From the NCBI RefSeq assembly GCF_042654985.1, contig NZ_JBHSMT010000013.1, positions 248,001 through 312,000 on the forward strand: DNA of 64,000 nt. The letters run 5' to 3'. How positions within the stretch are numbered: the stretch's first letter is position 1; each line of letters begins with the position of its first letter. The translations under genes and the position numbers were made by a program. The notes beneath the pieces are model-generated. The model was not told where the DNA came from and made no database searches. It saw only the letters and a program-made list of their open reading frames with translations. Origin of the DNA: Paraherbaspirillum soli. GTDB lineage: Bacteria; Pseudomonadota; Gammaproteobacteria; Burkholderiales; Burkholderiaceae_D. This document shows, piece after piece, positions 15,416-22,776 of the stretch.

Positions 15416-16685
15416 ACATGACTCCTTCGAATGTCCATTCGCCGCCGCGATACAAGAGCTTGTCTAGCCGGATTCCGGGCTGCGTGAAAATGGCGGCAAT
15501 CTCGGCCGGCGGCACGCCGCCTGCGTTGACTGCCAATGAATAGGTCTGCCAGTCGGGCAGCGGCACTTTTTGGTCTTCCATGCCGGGCAACGGTTGCGGC
15601 ACCGGCACCAGGGCCACCTTGAGCGCCAGGCCGAGCAACTGGAACCTGGTTTGCAACGGCCGCAACAACTTCTCGGTTGCCAGCAAGGTTTCATTGCCGC
15701 CGGGCGGCAGGCTCAGCGGCGCGCTGGAACTGGCTTTGTCGCCGTTGGTGTCGACCGAGGCGGTAGGCACTTGCGCCAGCAAGTAGCCGGTGGTCGAGCT
15801 CCCACGCGACCAACTGTAGCGGCTTTGGCCGGCCTCGCACACATACTCGTCCAGCAGCCAGCCGCCGGGCGATAGCAAGCCCAACTGGCCGATACAGGCT
15901 TGGGTAAACACTTTGGGCAGCGGCTTGCCCGGCCACGGATGGGGAGCCTGGTTGGGACCGGCCTGCCCCAGCATTTGCCGGCGCGCCGCTTCCAACGCCT
16001 GCTCCCGTTCTTGCTCTTCCTTTTTATGCTTATAGACGCTCCAGCCGACTATCCCGGCCGCCGTCATCAACAACGCCAGCACGCCGGCGATGACCAGCTG
16101 CTTGCTTGAAATCTGGCGTTGCCGCGGCCGCAACGCCGCCCATTTGCCAACCCGTATCTGGCCGTCCTTCGTCCGCGGCAACAGCTCTTGAAGCCCTTTC
16201 GGGGTGAAGTTATGGAAGCCGCATTCCGCCAGCTCGGGATCGCCGATCACCCGGTTCCAGCCGCCCAGCGCATAGTCGCCGAACAGGCGCTCCAGCACTT
16301 CGGTCTTGGTGCCGGCGAAGTCGCCATTGGGCAGGAAGTTCGAATCGCGTACCGCGCAGTAAGCCCACATGCCGTCCGGCAGCTTGAAGGCGGCCAGCCA
16401 GTTATTGAGCGGTTGCTGGCTATCGTCTTCGCCGCTGCATTCGCGCGCAATCGCCTTGGCGATCAACGCCGCCAGCGACAGCATGCCGCGCCGCGCGCCT
16501 TCGCCGGTATTGGCGTAGCCGGCCTGGACGGTCGCTTGCTCGCGGCGCAGCAGCAGCAGATCGGAGTCGATCTTCTTGCCGAGTTCGGCCGCCTCCCGCC
16601 ACAATTCGCGCGGCCGCGACAGCGATTGCCAGAACAAGCCGCAAATGAATTTGCGCTTGTCGATCTGAGTGATAAGAATGGCCAT
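15405..16685 (-). CDS. pilO: Type IVb pilus biogenesis protein PilO
   Basis: 426 residues. A cytoplasmic N-terminal half (about 1-195), which includes LYGDYALGGWNRV-like and NGDFAG-type segments, is followed by one transmembrane helix (VIAGVLALLMTAAGIVGWSVY, near 200-220) and a charged coiled-coil stretch (KHKKEEQEREQALEAARRQ), then a periplasmic domain. This matches PilO of R64, not the short PilO of type IVa pili. It overlaps pilP by 11 bases and follows pilN after 14 bases. Confidence 0.82.
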   Translation of the reverse strand: MAILITQIDKRKFICGLFWQSLSRPRELWREAAELGKKIDSDLLLLRREQATVQAGYANTGEGARRGMLSLAALIAKAIARECSGEDDSQQPLNNWLAAFKLPDGMWAYCAVRDSNFLPNGDFAGTKTEVLERLFGDYALGGWNRVIGDPELAECGFHNFTPKGLQELLPRTKDGQIRVGKWAALRPRQRQISSKQLVIAGVLALLMTAAGIVGWSVYKHKKEEQEREQALEAARRQMLGQAGPNQAPHPWPGKPLPKVFTQACIGQLGLLSPGGWLLDEYVCEAGQSRYSWSRGSSTTGYLLAQVPTASVDTNGDKASSSAPLSLPPGGNETLLATEKLLRPLQTRFQLLGLALKVALVPVPQPLPGMEDQKVPLPDWQTYSLAVNAGGVPPAEIAAIFTQPGIRLDKLLYRGGEWTFEGVMYAK

Positions 16686-16699
16686 GTCCGAGTGTCCGA

Positions 16700-18346
16700 T
16701 CAGGCGCCGTCCATCATGATCGGCGTGACCAGAATCACGATCACTTCCTTGTTCGCCTGCGCCTTGAAGCCGCCGCCGAACAGGTAGTTATTGGCCTTGC
16801 CCACACCCTGGCGGTCGAGATTGTCGTCGGTCTGTTCAAAGCCGCTGATGATCAGCGTCTGGTTCGATTTCATCGAGACCCGCTGCAGGAAATTGCGGGT
16901 ATCGACCTCCGGCGTCTGGATCAGGTTGCTGCCGTCTCCGCTTTTCACTTCGCCGATCTTGCGCAAGGCGGAAATATCCACCGAAAATTGCAGCATCACG
17001 GTGCCATTGTTAAGGACGTGCGGCAGGATCGTCATATTGAAGCCCGATGTCACCACCCCGGGATTCAACGATGAAGTCGCACCGACATTGGACGTCAGCG
17101 TAGTGGTCGACGACTTGAGGTAAGAGGTCTGCTTGGCAACCTGCACCGGTACCGGCTGGTTGTTCAGCGTCACCACCGAGGCGCTGGTCTCGCGCCTTAC
17201 CTGGCCCTGGCTGGAGAGTGCGTCGATCACCAGCGAACTGCCGGCCAGCTTGCTGCTTGAGGTGGTCAGGATGCCCGCGGAAAACGCGGTACTGCTATCG
17301 GTAGCCGCAGAGGCAAGCGTGTTCTTGATGCCGAATTTCCGGAACAGGTCGCCGTACATGAGCGACCAGTTGATGCCGTAGTTATCGCCATCGTTGACGG
17401 TCACGGCCAGCACGGTGACATTGAGCATCACCTGCTGCGACAAGGATTTGTTTTCGCTTTCGATGAAGTTGGCGATGCGCTCCAGCGTGTCGGGCGTATC
17501 GACCACGGTGATGGTGCCGGTCGCCGGCGACGACACCACTTTGCCGGAAGCCGACAGCATCGCCGTCACCGATTTTTCGATGCTGGGGTAGACCGCCAGC
17601 TGCGATTTCACTGCCGTGGTCTGGGTGTTGTTCGAATTGCTGGTGCCGCCGCCGACCGCCCCGCCGCTACTCCCGCCTCCGCCGCCGCTGTCGCCGGTGA
17701 CGGAACCGCTGTTGACCGAAGCCGACACCGCCGAATCGCCGGGAATCGCCTTGATCTGGAAGGTCCGTGTATCGGTGTAGAAAAACTGTATGGTGCCGCC
17801 GCTGTATTTCCAGAATATGCCGTAGCGGGTGGTAACGCTATCCAGGAAGTTTTTGAAATTGCCGCTATATACAATATGCATCCCCTGGCTTTGCTGACCG
17901 CCGGCGAACATGCCTGGCGGCGGCATGCCGTCCACAACAACGTTCGGAGTGGCTGCGCCTGCGGCGCCATTTCCCGGCACTTTGCCGCCTGCTGCCAGCA
18001 ACGCGTCCGGCATCACTTTGACCGGGATACCGGAACGCAAGGAGATCCGCTCCGCCAGCTCGGCCAGCGAATAGACGGTGCGGTCGAACACGGTGGATTC
18101 GTAAAAGATCGGCGGCAGCACGCTGCGATCCAGTTTGATGGCATTGTTGCCGAGCCAGATGCCGCTTTCGTGCGTCACGGATGGTTTGTTGCCGGCGACC
18201 GGTTCGCTGTGCCCGACCTGTTTGGCCAGGCGTCCAGCGCGTGCGCCGGCCTCAATGCTGCTGTTGTCGAGTTTCTCGGTCAGCCCGGTGCAGCCGGTAA
18301 CCAGAGCTGCCGCCGCAAGCATCGCGCATAATTTGATCTGCATCAT
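16700..18346 (-). CDS. pilN: Type IVb pilus secretin lipoprotein PilN
   Basis: 548 residues with a lipoprotein signal (AAAALVTGC, Cys19). N-terminal secretin subdomains cover about 90-330, including a Gly/Ser-rich linker around 220-240 (GDSGGGGGSSGGAVGGGTS). The C-terminal secretin channel follows (VVTLNNQPVPVQVAKQTSYL, later LQRVSMKSNQTLIISGFEQ and KEVIVILVTPIMMD). It forms the outer-membrane pore through which the pilus leaves. The start overlaps the upstream stop by four bases. Confidence 0.92.
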   Translation of the reverse strand: MMQIKLCAMLAAAALVTGCTGLTEKLDNSSIEAGARAGRLAKQVGHSEPVAGNKPSVTHESGIWLGNNAIKLDRSVLPPIFYESTVFDRTVYSLAELAERISLRSGIPVKVMPDALLAAGGKVPGNGAAGAATPNVVVDGMPPPGMFAGGQQSQGMHIVYSGNFKNFLDSVTTRYGIFWKYSGGTIQFFYTDTRTFQIKAIPGDSAVSASVNSGSVTGDSGGGGGSSGGAVGGGTSNSNNTQTTAVKSQLAVYPSIEKSVTAMLSASGKVVSSPATGTITVVDTPDTLERIANFIESENKSLSQQVMLNVTVLAVTVNDGDNYGINWSLMYGDLFRKFGIKNTLASAATDSSTAFSAGILTTSSSKLAGSSLVIDALSSQGQVRRETSASVVTLNNQPVPVQVAKQTSYLKSSTTTLTSNVGATSSLNPGVVTSGFNMTILPHVLNNGTVMLQFSVDISALRKIGEVKSGDGSNLIQTPEVDTRNFLQRVSMKSNQTLIISGFEQTDDNLDRQGVGKANNYLFGGGFKAQANKEVIVILVTPIMMDGA

Positions 18347-18951
18347 TCCCGTCCTTTGACAACGATTCGGAGAACCTTGTTGCCGTCGTAAAAAATCGCG
18401 TTCATCGGTACTTCGGCTTGTTCCATGCTGCGGCTGACGGCCGCAATCGCCTCTTCAAAGGTGCCGCTGATGGACGCATGCGCGTCGATTGCATAGTCCA
18501 CCGGCAGCTCCCACACCATTTGCCATCCGGCGCTGCGCGACCAGCGTGCGATCGCCGCATTCAGCGTGCGGTCGGATGCCAGCATTTCCCATTTTTGAGA
18601 GGCATGAGAAGACAGCTGCGGAACGTCGGCAGTCACCGCCGAAGCCGGAGCCGAGCTGATGTTTTTTTCTGCGACGACAGTCACGGTCGCCGCAATATCG
18701 GCGCTGCGCTGCTGCACATTGCCAAGGGCCGGTGCAGGCGACGCCAGCTGCATGCCGGTCAGGCGATGGTGGCCGGAGTCCGGCCGATCGATCCCTGACG
18801 CCGAGGCCGACGCAGTCCCGGCCTGATCAGCCTTGACCGCCATTTCCTGCGCCGTTGCAGGCGCACAGCTCAACAGGCCGCATGCTCCCAACTGCAGCGC
18901 CAACCAGCTACTCCGCAAGCGCACTCGCAACCGCGCCACTCTCGTTTCCAT
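18343..18951 (-). CDS. TcpQ/PilL C-terminal-like pilus protein, first gene of the pilus operon
   Basis: 202 residues from the ATG at 18951, chosen for AGAGGA seven bases upstream over an ATG at 19026 with none. It has a signal peptide (LALQLGACGLLSCAPATAQ) and a low-complexity middle. The C-terminal ~85 residues (WEMLASDRTLNAAIARWSRS...GWQMVWELPVDYAIDA...ISGTFEEAIAAV) match the TcpQ/PilL C-terminal domain, which accompanies the secretin and helps it localise. The domain is the one seen at the end of PilL in IncI operons. Confidence 0.8.
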   Translation of the reverse strand: METRVARLRVRLRSSWLALQLGACGLLSCAPATAQEMAVKADQAGTASASASGIDRPDSGHHRLTGMQLASPAPALGNVQQRSADIAATVTVVAEKNISSAPASAVTADVPQLSSHASQKWEMLASDRTLNAAIARWSRSAGWQMVWELPVDYAIDAHASISGTFEEAIAAVSRSMEQAEVPMNAIFYDGNKVLRIVVKGRE

Positions 18952-19437
18952 AACATTTCCTCTTTGGCTAACCTGCGTTTCGTCATGTGCTGTAACGCTG
19001 CGCCATGATCTCGATCCACGCTTCAATGTTCCAGAACCTGCATGCCATCACACCGCGCGACGATGCTCGCCACGCAGTACAAAGCGGTTCCAACTTGAAT
19101 TAATTCCTGCTGTTTCAACCATGCGTAAAGTAACCCAGATTAATTTTCGCAACTATCAACTTTACTCAAAACGCGGTGAGGAATCGGGTTGTAAAACCGG
19201 GGATTTTCATAGGAAAAAATGGTCCTGTGCAAGCGAGGAAAAATGATTTGAAACGCATCGGCAGGAGGTGCGTAAAATTTGTTTACATCGTAGTGATCGT
19301 CGATCGGCCAGTTCGAAACACCTTTGGTTGAGTGTCATCAAGCCTTGAAAATTGACGTCAAAAGTGCGCTCTCTGGAGTGTGCGGGAGCATGGTTTAAGG
19401 GGCGCCGCAGTGTGCCGAATTACTGGGTCTTTGGGTG
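18952..19437. other. Intergenic region upstream of the pilus operon
   Basis: About 490 bases without a gene I can support. The part nearest the operon (19090-19260) is AT-rich and should hold the pilus promoter; I could not choose a convincing -35/-10 pair. The right end (about 19390-19430) holds a decayed 49-bp-type palindrome (GGTTTAAGGGGCGCCGCAG, then GTGCCGAATTACTGGGTC). Confidence 0.5.
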
Positions 19438-19661
19438 ATGGGCCACGGAGTGCCGAGGGTTGCTTTGGATTGTATTGGTCTTGACTACCTCACCTTTTCG
19501 CCCTGACGGCGACTCACTTTATTTTGCTTCGCCAAAATAAAGTAAGCAAACAAAAGGCGACCGCAAGCCACTGCCCGCCGTAGGCAGGTCCCCAAATGCG
19601 GAATTCAACGTCAACTGCAACGTCAAAAACAACCCCAACCCCTCGGCACTCCGTGGTCCGT
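19438..19661 (-). repeat. Structured repeat element, copy 2 (224 bp, internal hairpin deleted)
   Basis: Lies in reverse orientation to copies 1 and 3. Terminal inverted repeats are 19438-19458 and 19641-19661. The TTACTTTATTTTG-type hairpin is kept (19513-19526 with 19533-19546). The first large hairpin of copies 1 and 3 is missing, and the join falls exactly at the two GCATT(T)GGG(G)AC direct repeats that flank that hairpin in copy 3, as expected for a slippage deletion. The right end abuts a 49-bp palindrome. Confidence 0.85.
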
Positions 19662-19666
19662 TAATC

Positions 19667-19715
19667 GGGGACACAGTAATTCGGCACGCTGCGGTGCCTC
19701 TTAAACCATGTCCCC
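19667..19715. repeat. 49-bp palindromic repeat, GGGGACACAGT type
   Basis: Begins GGGGACACAGTAATTCGGCA and ends TTAAACCATGTCCCC, with the core stem GGCAC-GCTGCG-GTGCC. It lies five bases outside the terminal repeat of element copy 2. Same length and plan as the palindromes at 20053 and 20445. Confidence 0.88.
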
Positions 19716-20052
19716 GATTAACTACAGAGGCTGTGGTTTTGACGTTGCCGTTGCGGTTGCCGTTGATCCAATGAGCAATTTATAAAAGAGCGTCAATAGC
19801 TTGGGTCGCAAAGCCCAACGTTTGCTACGATGGCGGTGTAAATGTTGGGCTTTCCAGTTATGTAGGGCGGAAAAGCGCAGCCCTTGCAGGGCGCGTATCC
19901 GCTTGCAAGCGGATACCGTTACGCAGGCGGATGGCATGCCATCCGAAACCCCTGCTTCACCCTTCCGCCGTTTTATATGCGTCAATCGCATGTGGTACAT
20001 CCAGCGGCGGATAACGCTACGCTCATCCGCCCTACGCACGTAGTAGTTAATC
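19716..20052. repeat. Spacer between palindromes with several smaller palindromic repeats
   Basis: No gene is supported here. It contains a hexamer-like tract (19738-19765), an AAAGCCCAAC/GTTGGGCTTT inverted repeat (about 19813-19857), the perfect palindrome GTATCCGCTTGCAAGCGGAT AC near 19896, CGGATGGCATGCCATCCG near 19929, and GGGCGGAAAAGC/GCGGATAACGCTACG-type REP sequences around 19865 and 20003. It looks like a pile-up of short palindromic elements. Confidence 0.7.
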
Positions 20053-20101
20053 GGGGACATAGTTTAAGAGGCACCGCAGCGTGCCGAATTACTGTGTCCC
20101 C
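20053..20101. repeat. 49-bp palindromic repeat, inverted relative to 19667
   Basis: The reverse orientation of the 19667 palindrome (GGGGACATAGTTTAAGAGGC ... ACTGTGTCCCC) with the core GGCAC/GTGCC kept. It ends five bases before the left terminal repeat of element copy 3. Confidence 0.88.
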
Positions 20102-20106
20102 GGTTA

Positions 20107-20439
20107 ACGGACCACGGAGCGCCGAGGGGTTGGAGTTGCTTTTGACGTTGCCGTTGACGTTGAATTCCGCATTGGGACGCTGCCAAATGTGGCGGCTGTC
20201 AGGCGGGAATTGTGGGAAGACATGTTTGAGCGAAGCGAGTTTGTCTTCACACCCGACTGACAGTTGGCGCATTTGGGGACCTGACCGAAGGGAAGGCAGT
20301 GGCTTGCGGTCGCCTTTTGTTTGCTTACTTTATTTTGGCGAAGCAAAATAAAGTAAGTCGCCGTCAGGGCGAAAAGCTGAGATCGCCAAGACAGCAGCAC
20401 GTAAAGGCAACTACAACACCTCGGCGCTCCGTGGTCCGT
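20107..20439 (+). repeat. Structured repeat element, copy 3 (333 bp, complete with 21-bp terminal inverted repeats)
   Basis: Perfect 21-bp terminal inverted repeats at 20107-20127 and 20419-20439. No open frame inside resembles a transposase. Inside are a hexamer-like tract (TTGACGTTGCCGTTGACG), then a large hairpin pairing 20196-20207 with 20252-20263 and 20216-20222 with 20242-20248 around TGTTTGAGCGAAGCGAGTT. A second, 14-bp perfect hairpin follows (20324-20337 with 20344-20357). 49-bp palindromes flank it five bases away on each side. It has the size and plan of a non-autonomous miniature element. Confidence 0.88.
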
Positions 20440-20444
20440 CACTC

Positions 20445-20493
20445 GGGGACACAGTAATTCGGCACGCTACGGTGCCTCTTAAACTATGTCCCC
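20445..20493. repeat. 49-bp palindromic repeat right of element copy 3
   Basis: Same orientation as 19667 and opposite to 20053, so the element at 20107-20439 lies between two inverted caps. The core reads GGCAC-GCTACG-GTGCC. Confidence 0.88.
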
Positions 20494-20524
20494 GAGTGCC
20501 TAAGCAAAAGGAACTGAGTCGCCG

Positions 20525-21136
20525 TCAGCCCCCCTGAGCATTACCCCGCTTGGCCTCAAGCTGATTCACCAGATGCCTTCTGACAGTCGGCCATTCGTGG
20601 TCGATGATGGAGAACACCACGCCATCGTGATAGGAGCCGTCGTCAAGCTTGTACACATTACGCAAGATGCCATCCTGCTTGGCGCCCAGGCGCTCGATGG
20701 CGGCGCGTGATCTGTGATTCATGCGGTTGGTCCGGAATTCAACCGCGATGCAGTCCAGCGTATTGAAAGCATGCGCCAGCAGCAGCAACTTGCATTCGGT
20801 ATTGATTGCCGTGCGTTGCGCGCTCGCCGCGTACCAAGTGGAGCCGATCTCGACCCGGCGCCGAGCTGCGTCGACATTCATGTAGGTGCTCATGCCGCAC
20901 GCTTTTCCGGTATCAAGCCGGCGCACGGTAAACGGCAGCATGCTGCCGCTACGTTGAAGATCCAGCCTGCGTTCGATTTCGCTGCGCATCATCGCCGGCG
21001 ACGGCACCGAGGTGAACCAGAGCTTCCAGATATCGCCGTCTTGCACCGCTTCCACCAACTCATCATGGTGAGCCAAGGACAGCGGTTCCAGCTTTGCATA
21101 CTCTCCTGCGAGCGTGACCGATTCAGTAAAATTCAT
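20525..21136 (-). CDS. GNAT-family N-acetyltransferase (RimJ/RimL-like)
   Basis: 203 residues with the acetyltransferase fold of the RimJ/RimL subgroup: LEPLSLAHHDELVEAVQDG at the start, the strand around RRVEIGSTWYAASAQRTAIN with the acetyl-CoA loop region, NTECKLLLLAHAFNTLDCIAVEF and NHRSRAAIERLGAKQDGILRN. Such enzymes acetylate protein N-termini, amino acids or small amines; the substrate cannot be read here. It is followed, on the same strand upstream, by the AMP-forming ligase, with a 36-base gap. Confidence 0.85.
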   Translation of the reverse strand: MNFTESVTLAGEYAKLEPLSLAHHDELVEAVQDGDIWKLWFTSVPSPAMMRSEIERRLDLQRSGSMLPFTVRRLDTGKACGMSTYMNVDAARRRVEIGSTWYAASAQRTAINTECKLLLLAHAFNTLDCIAVEFRTNRMNHRSRAAIERLGAKQDGILRNVYKLDDGSYHDGVVFSIIDHEWPTVRRHLVNQLEAKRGNAQGG

Positions 21137-21172
21137 AAAATTTCTTGATCCTCGATAGGTTAAATAAGAAGG

Positions 21173-22690
21173 TTAAGCGCTGTATGTTGCCTCAATCGCT
21201 TCAGCATGGGCTTTAAAAATCACTCTGCGCAATGGTTTGTACTGCGACGTCAGCATGCCATTTTCGATAGAAAACTGGGCGTCGGCAATCACCAAGGCAT
21301 GCACCCGCTGTTCCGCAAGCGCGGTGGCATTGCGTGCCTCCATGTAAGCCTCGAGTTCGCCCCGGTCGAGGTCGCCATTGACGGGCGAGATGACCGCGGT
21401 CAAGGCCGGTTTGCCGGCTCCGAACACGACGCATTGATGGACTGCCGGATGTTGTTTCAAATACTCCTCAATCGGACGGACCAGCACATTGCGGCCATTG
21501 AGCAGCACCACGATATCGTCGGCCCGCCCCTGGATATACAGGTAACCGTCCGCGTCCAGATAAGCCAGATCATGGGTAAACACTTCCCCGGACGGCAAGA
21601 ACATCTTCTCGTTGTCCCCTTTTCCGCACCATGCGTAGCGGGTGTTGACCGGATGCCGGCTGCCTACAATCAACACCCCGTCCTGGTCGAATCGCACCGT
21701 CTTGTTGGGCAACACTTTGCCGACGCTGCCGACGCGGCAAGCATTGGGACCATTCTTGGCAACGATGCAGGCTTCGGTCGAGCCGTAGCCTTCGTAGATG
21801 GCGACCCCGGCATCATTGTAAAAATCCAGCATGGTTCGGCTGGCCGGCGCCGATCCGGTCCATAAGTAGCGGATCCGTTTACCCAGCGTCGCGTGAATCG
21901 CCAGCCGCCGCGCGCCGAGGTCGGCAGCCGCGTAATCCGTGCCGCTTTCGATCAGGGTTTTTACATCGTCGTAGAAGCCGGGGACGCCCATGATGACGGT
22001 CGGCTGGATGTGCTGCGCCGCAGGCAAGACCTCCTCCATCGAGGTCAGCGTGACGTCATGGCCGAACACCAATGCCGAATAAATCCAATATCGCTGTTGT
22101 ATAAAAGACTGGGGAAAAAACACCAGGATATTGTCCGTACCACCGTGCTTGAACAGTTCTTGCACGGAATTGAGCGTGTCGTTGATGCTGCCGACCGTCG
22201 CTTCCATTCCTTTCGGTTCTGCGGTGCTGCCCGAGGTAAATTTGATCGCGCAAATGTCGTCCGCCCGATAACCCGAATGCGGCGACGGTTTTGGCGGGCG
22301 GATCGAATCGATGGCCGCCCATTTACGCACCATGCCGATGTCGATCACGTTCGGATTGTCACCCGTATAGTCCGCGGTAAAAATACACTTGAAACCGTAC
22401 CGCAGCAACGATGTTTCAGCTTCGAAGCGGCCGATTTCAAGCCCGGCCACAATCCCCCCCATTTTGAGGATGGCAAGGTCCAGCAAGGTCCACTCAAGGC
22501 TGTTCTTTGCCAATATGCCGATGCGGTCGCCCGCTGTCAGTCCCAACTCCAGCAAGTGATCGCGAACGGTGGTGGCCTGGCAGTCCAGTTCATACAGGGA
22601 GATTGACCTGGCAGCACCGTTCTCGAAAAAATAAATCCGATGATCCGAAGTGGTAATTGCTCCGGTAACGATCGCATTGATAGCGTCCAT
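21173..22690 (-). CDS. AMP-forming acyl-CoA synthetase / ligase
   Basis: 505 residues of the ANL superfamily. The phosphate-binding loop is KFTSGSTAEPKGME, the A5 motif YEGYGSTEACIV, and A7-A8 DLAYLDADGYLYIQGRADDIVV. Near the C-terminus, YKPLRRV may carry the catalytic Lys. The family activates a carboxylic acid as an acyl-adenylate. It lies downstream of a serine hydrolase (gap 86 bases) and upstream of a GNAT enzyme, all minus strand, which looks like a small modification or degradation operon. The substrate is unknown. Confidence 0.85.
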   Translation of the reverse strand: MDAINAIVTGAITTSDHRIYFFENGAARSISLYELDCQATTVRDHLLELGLTAGDRIGILAKNSLEWTLLDLAILKMGGIVAGLEIGRFEAETSLLRYGFKCIFTADYTGDNPNVIDIGMVRKWAAIDSIRPPKPSPHSGYRADDICAIKFTSGSTAEPKGMEATVGSINDTLNSVQELFKHGGTDNILVFFPQSFIQQRYWIYSALVFGHDVTLTSMEEVLPAAQHIQPTVIMGVPGFYDDVKTLIESGTDYAAADLGARRLAIHATLGKRIRYLWTGSAPASRTMLDFYNDAGVAIYEGYGSTEACIVAKNGPNACRVGSVGKVLPNKTVRFDQDGVLIVGSRHPVNTRYAWCGKGDNEKMFLPSGEVFTHDLAYLDADGYLYIQGRADDIVVLLNGRNVLVRPIEEYLKQHPAVHQCVVFGAGKPALTAVISPVNGDLDRGELEAYMEARNATALAEQRVHALVIADAQFSIENGMLTSQYKPLRRVIFKAHAEAIEATYSA

Positions 22691-22776
22691 GTCGATATGT
22701 CTTTCCTTGTTGTTGGGGGCTTGCTTGCCGGTGTTCGCCGATTAGGCGCGAATCGCACAATCTTCGGCCTGGAATT

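Noticed and set aside
19722..20351. Possible small genes among the repeats
   Set aside because: All open frames are made of palindromic repeats, differ between copies and lack ribosome sites.
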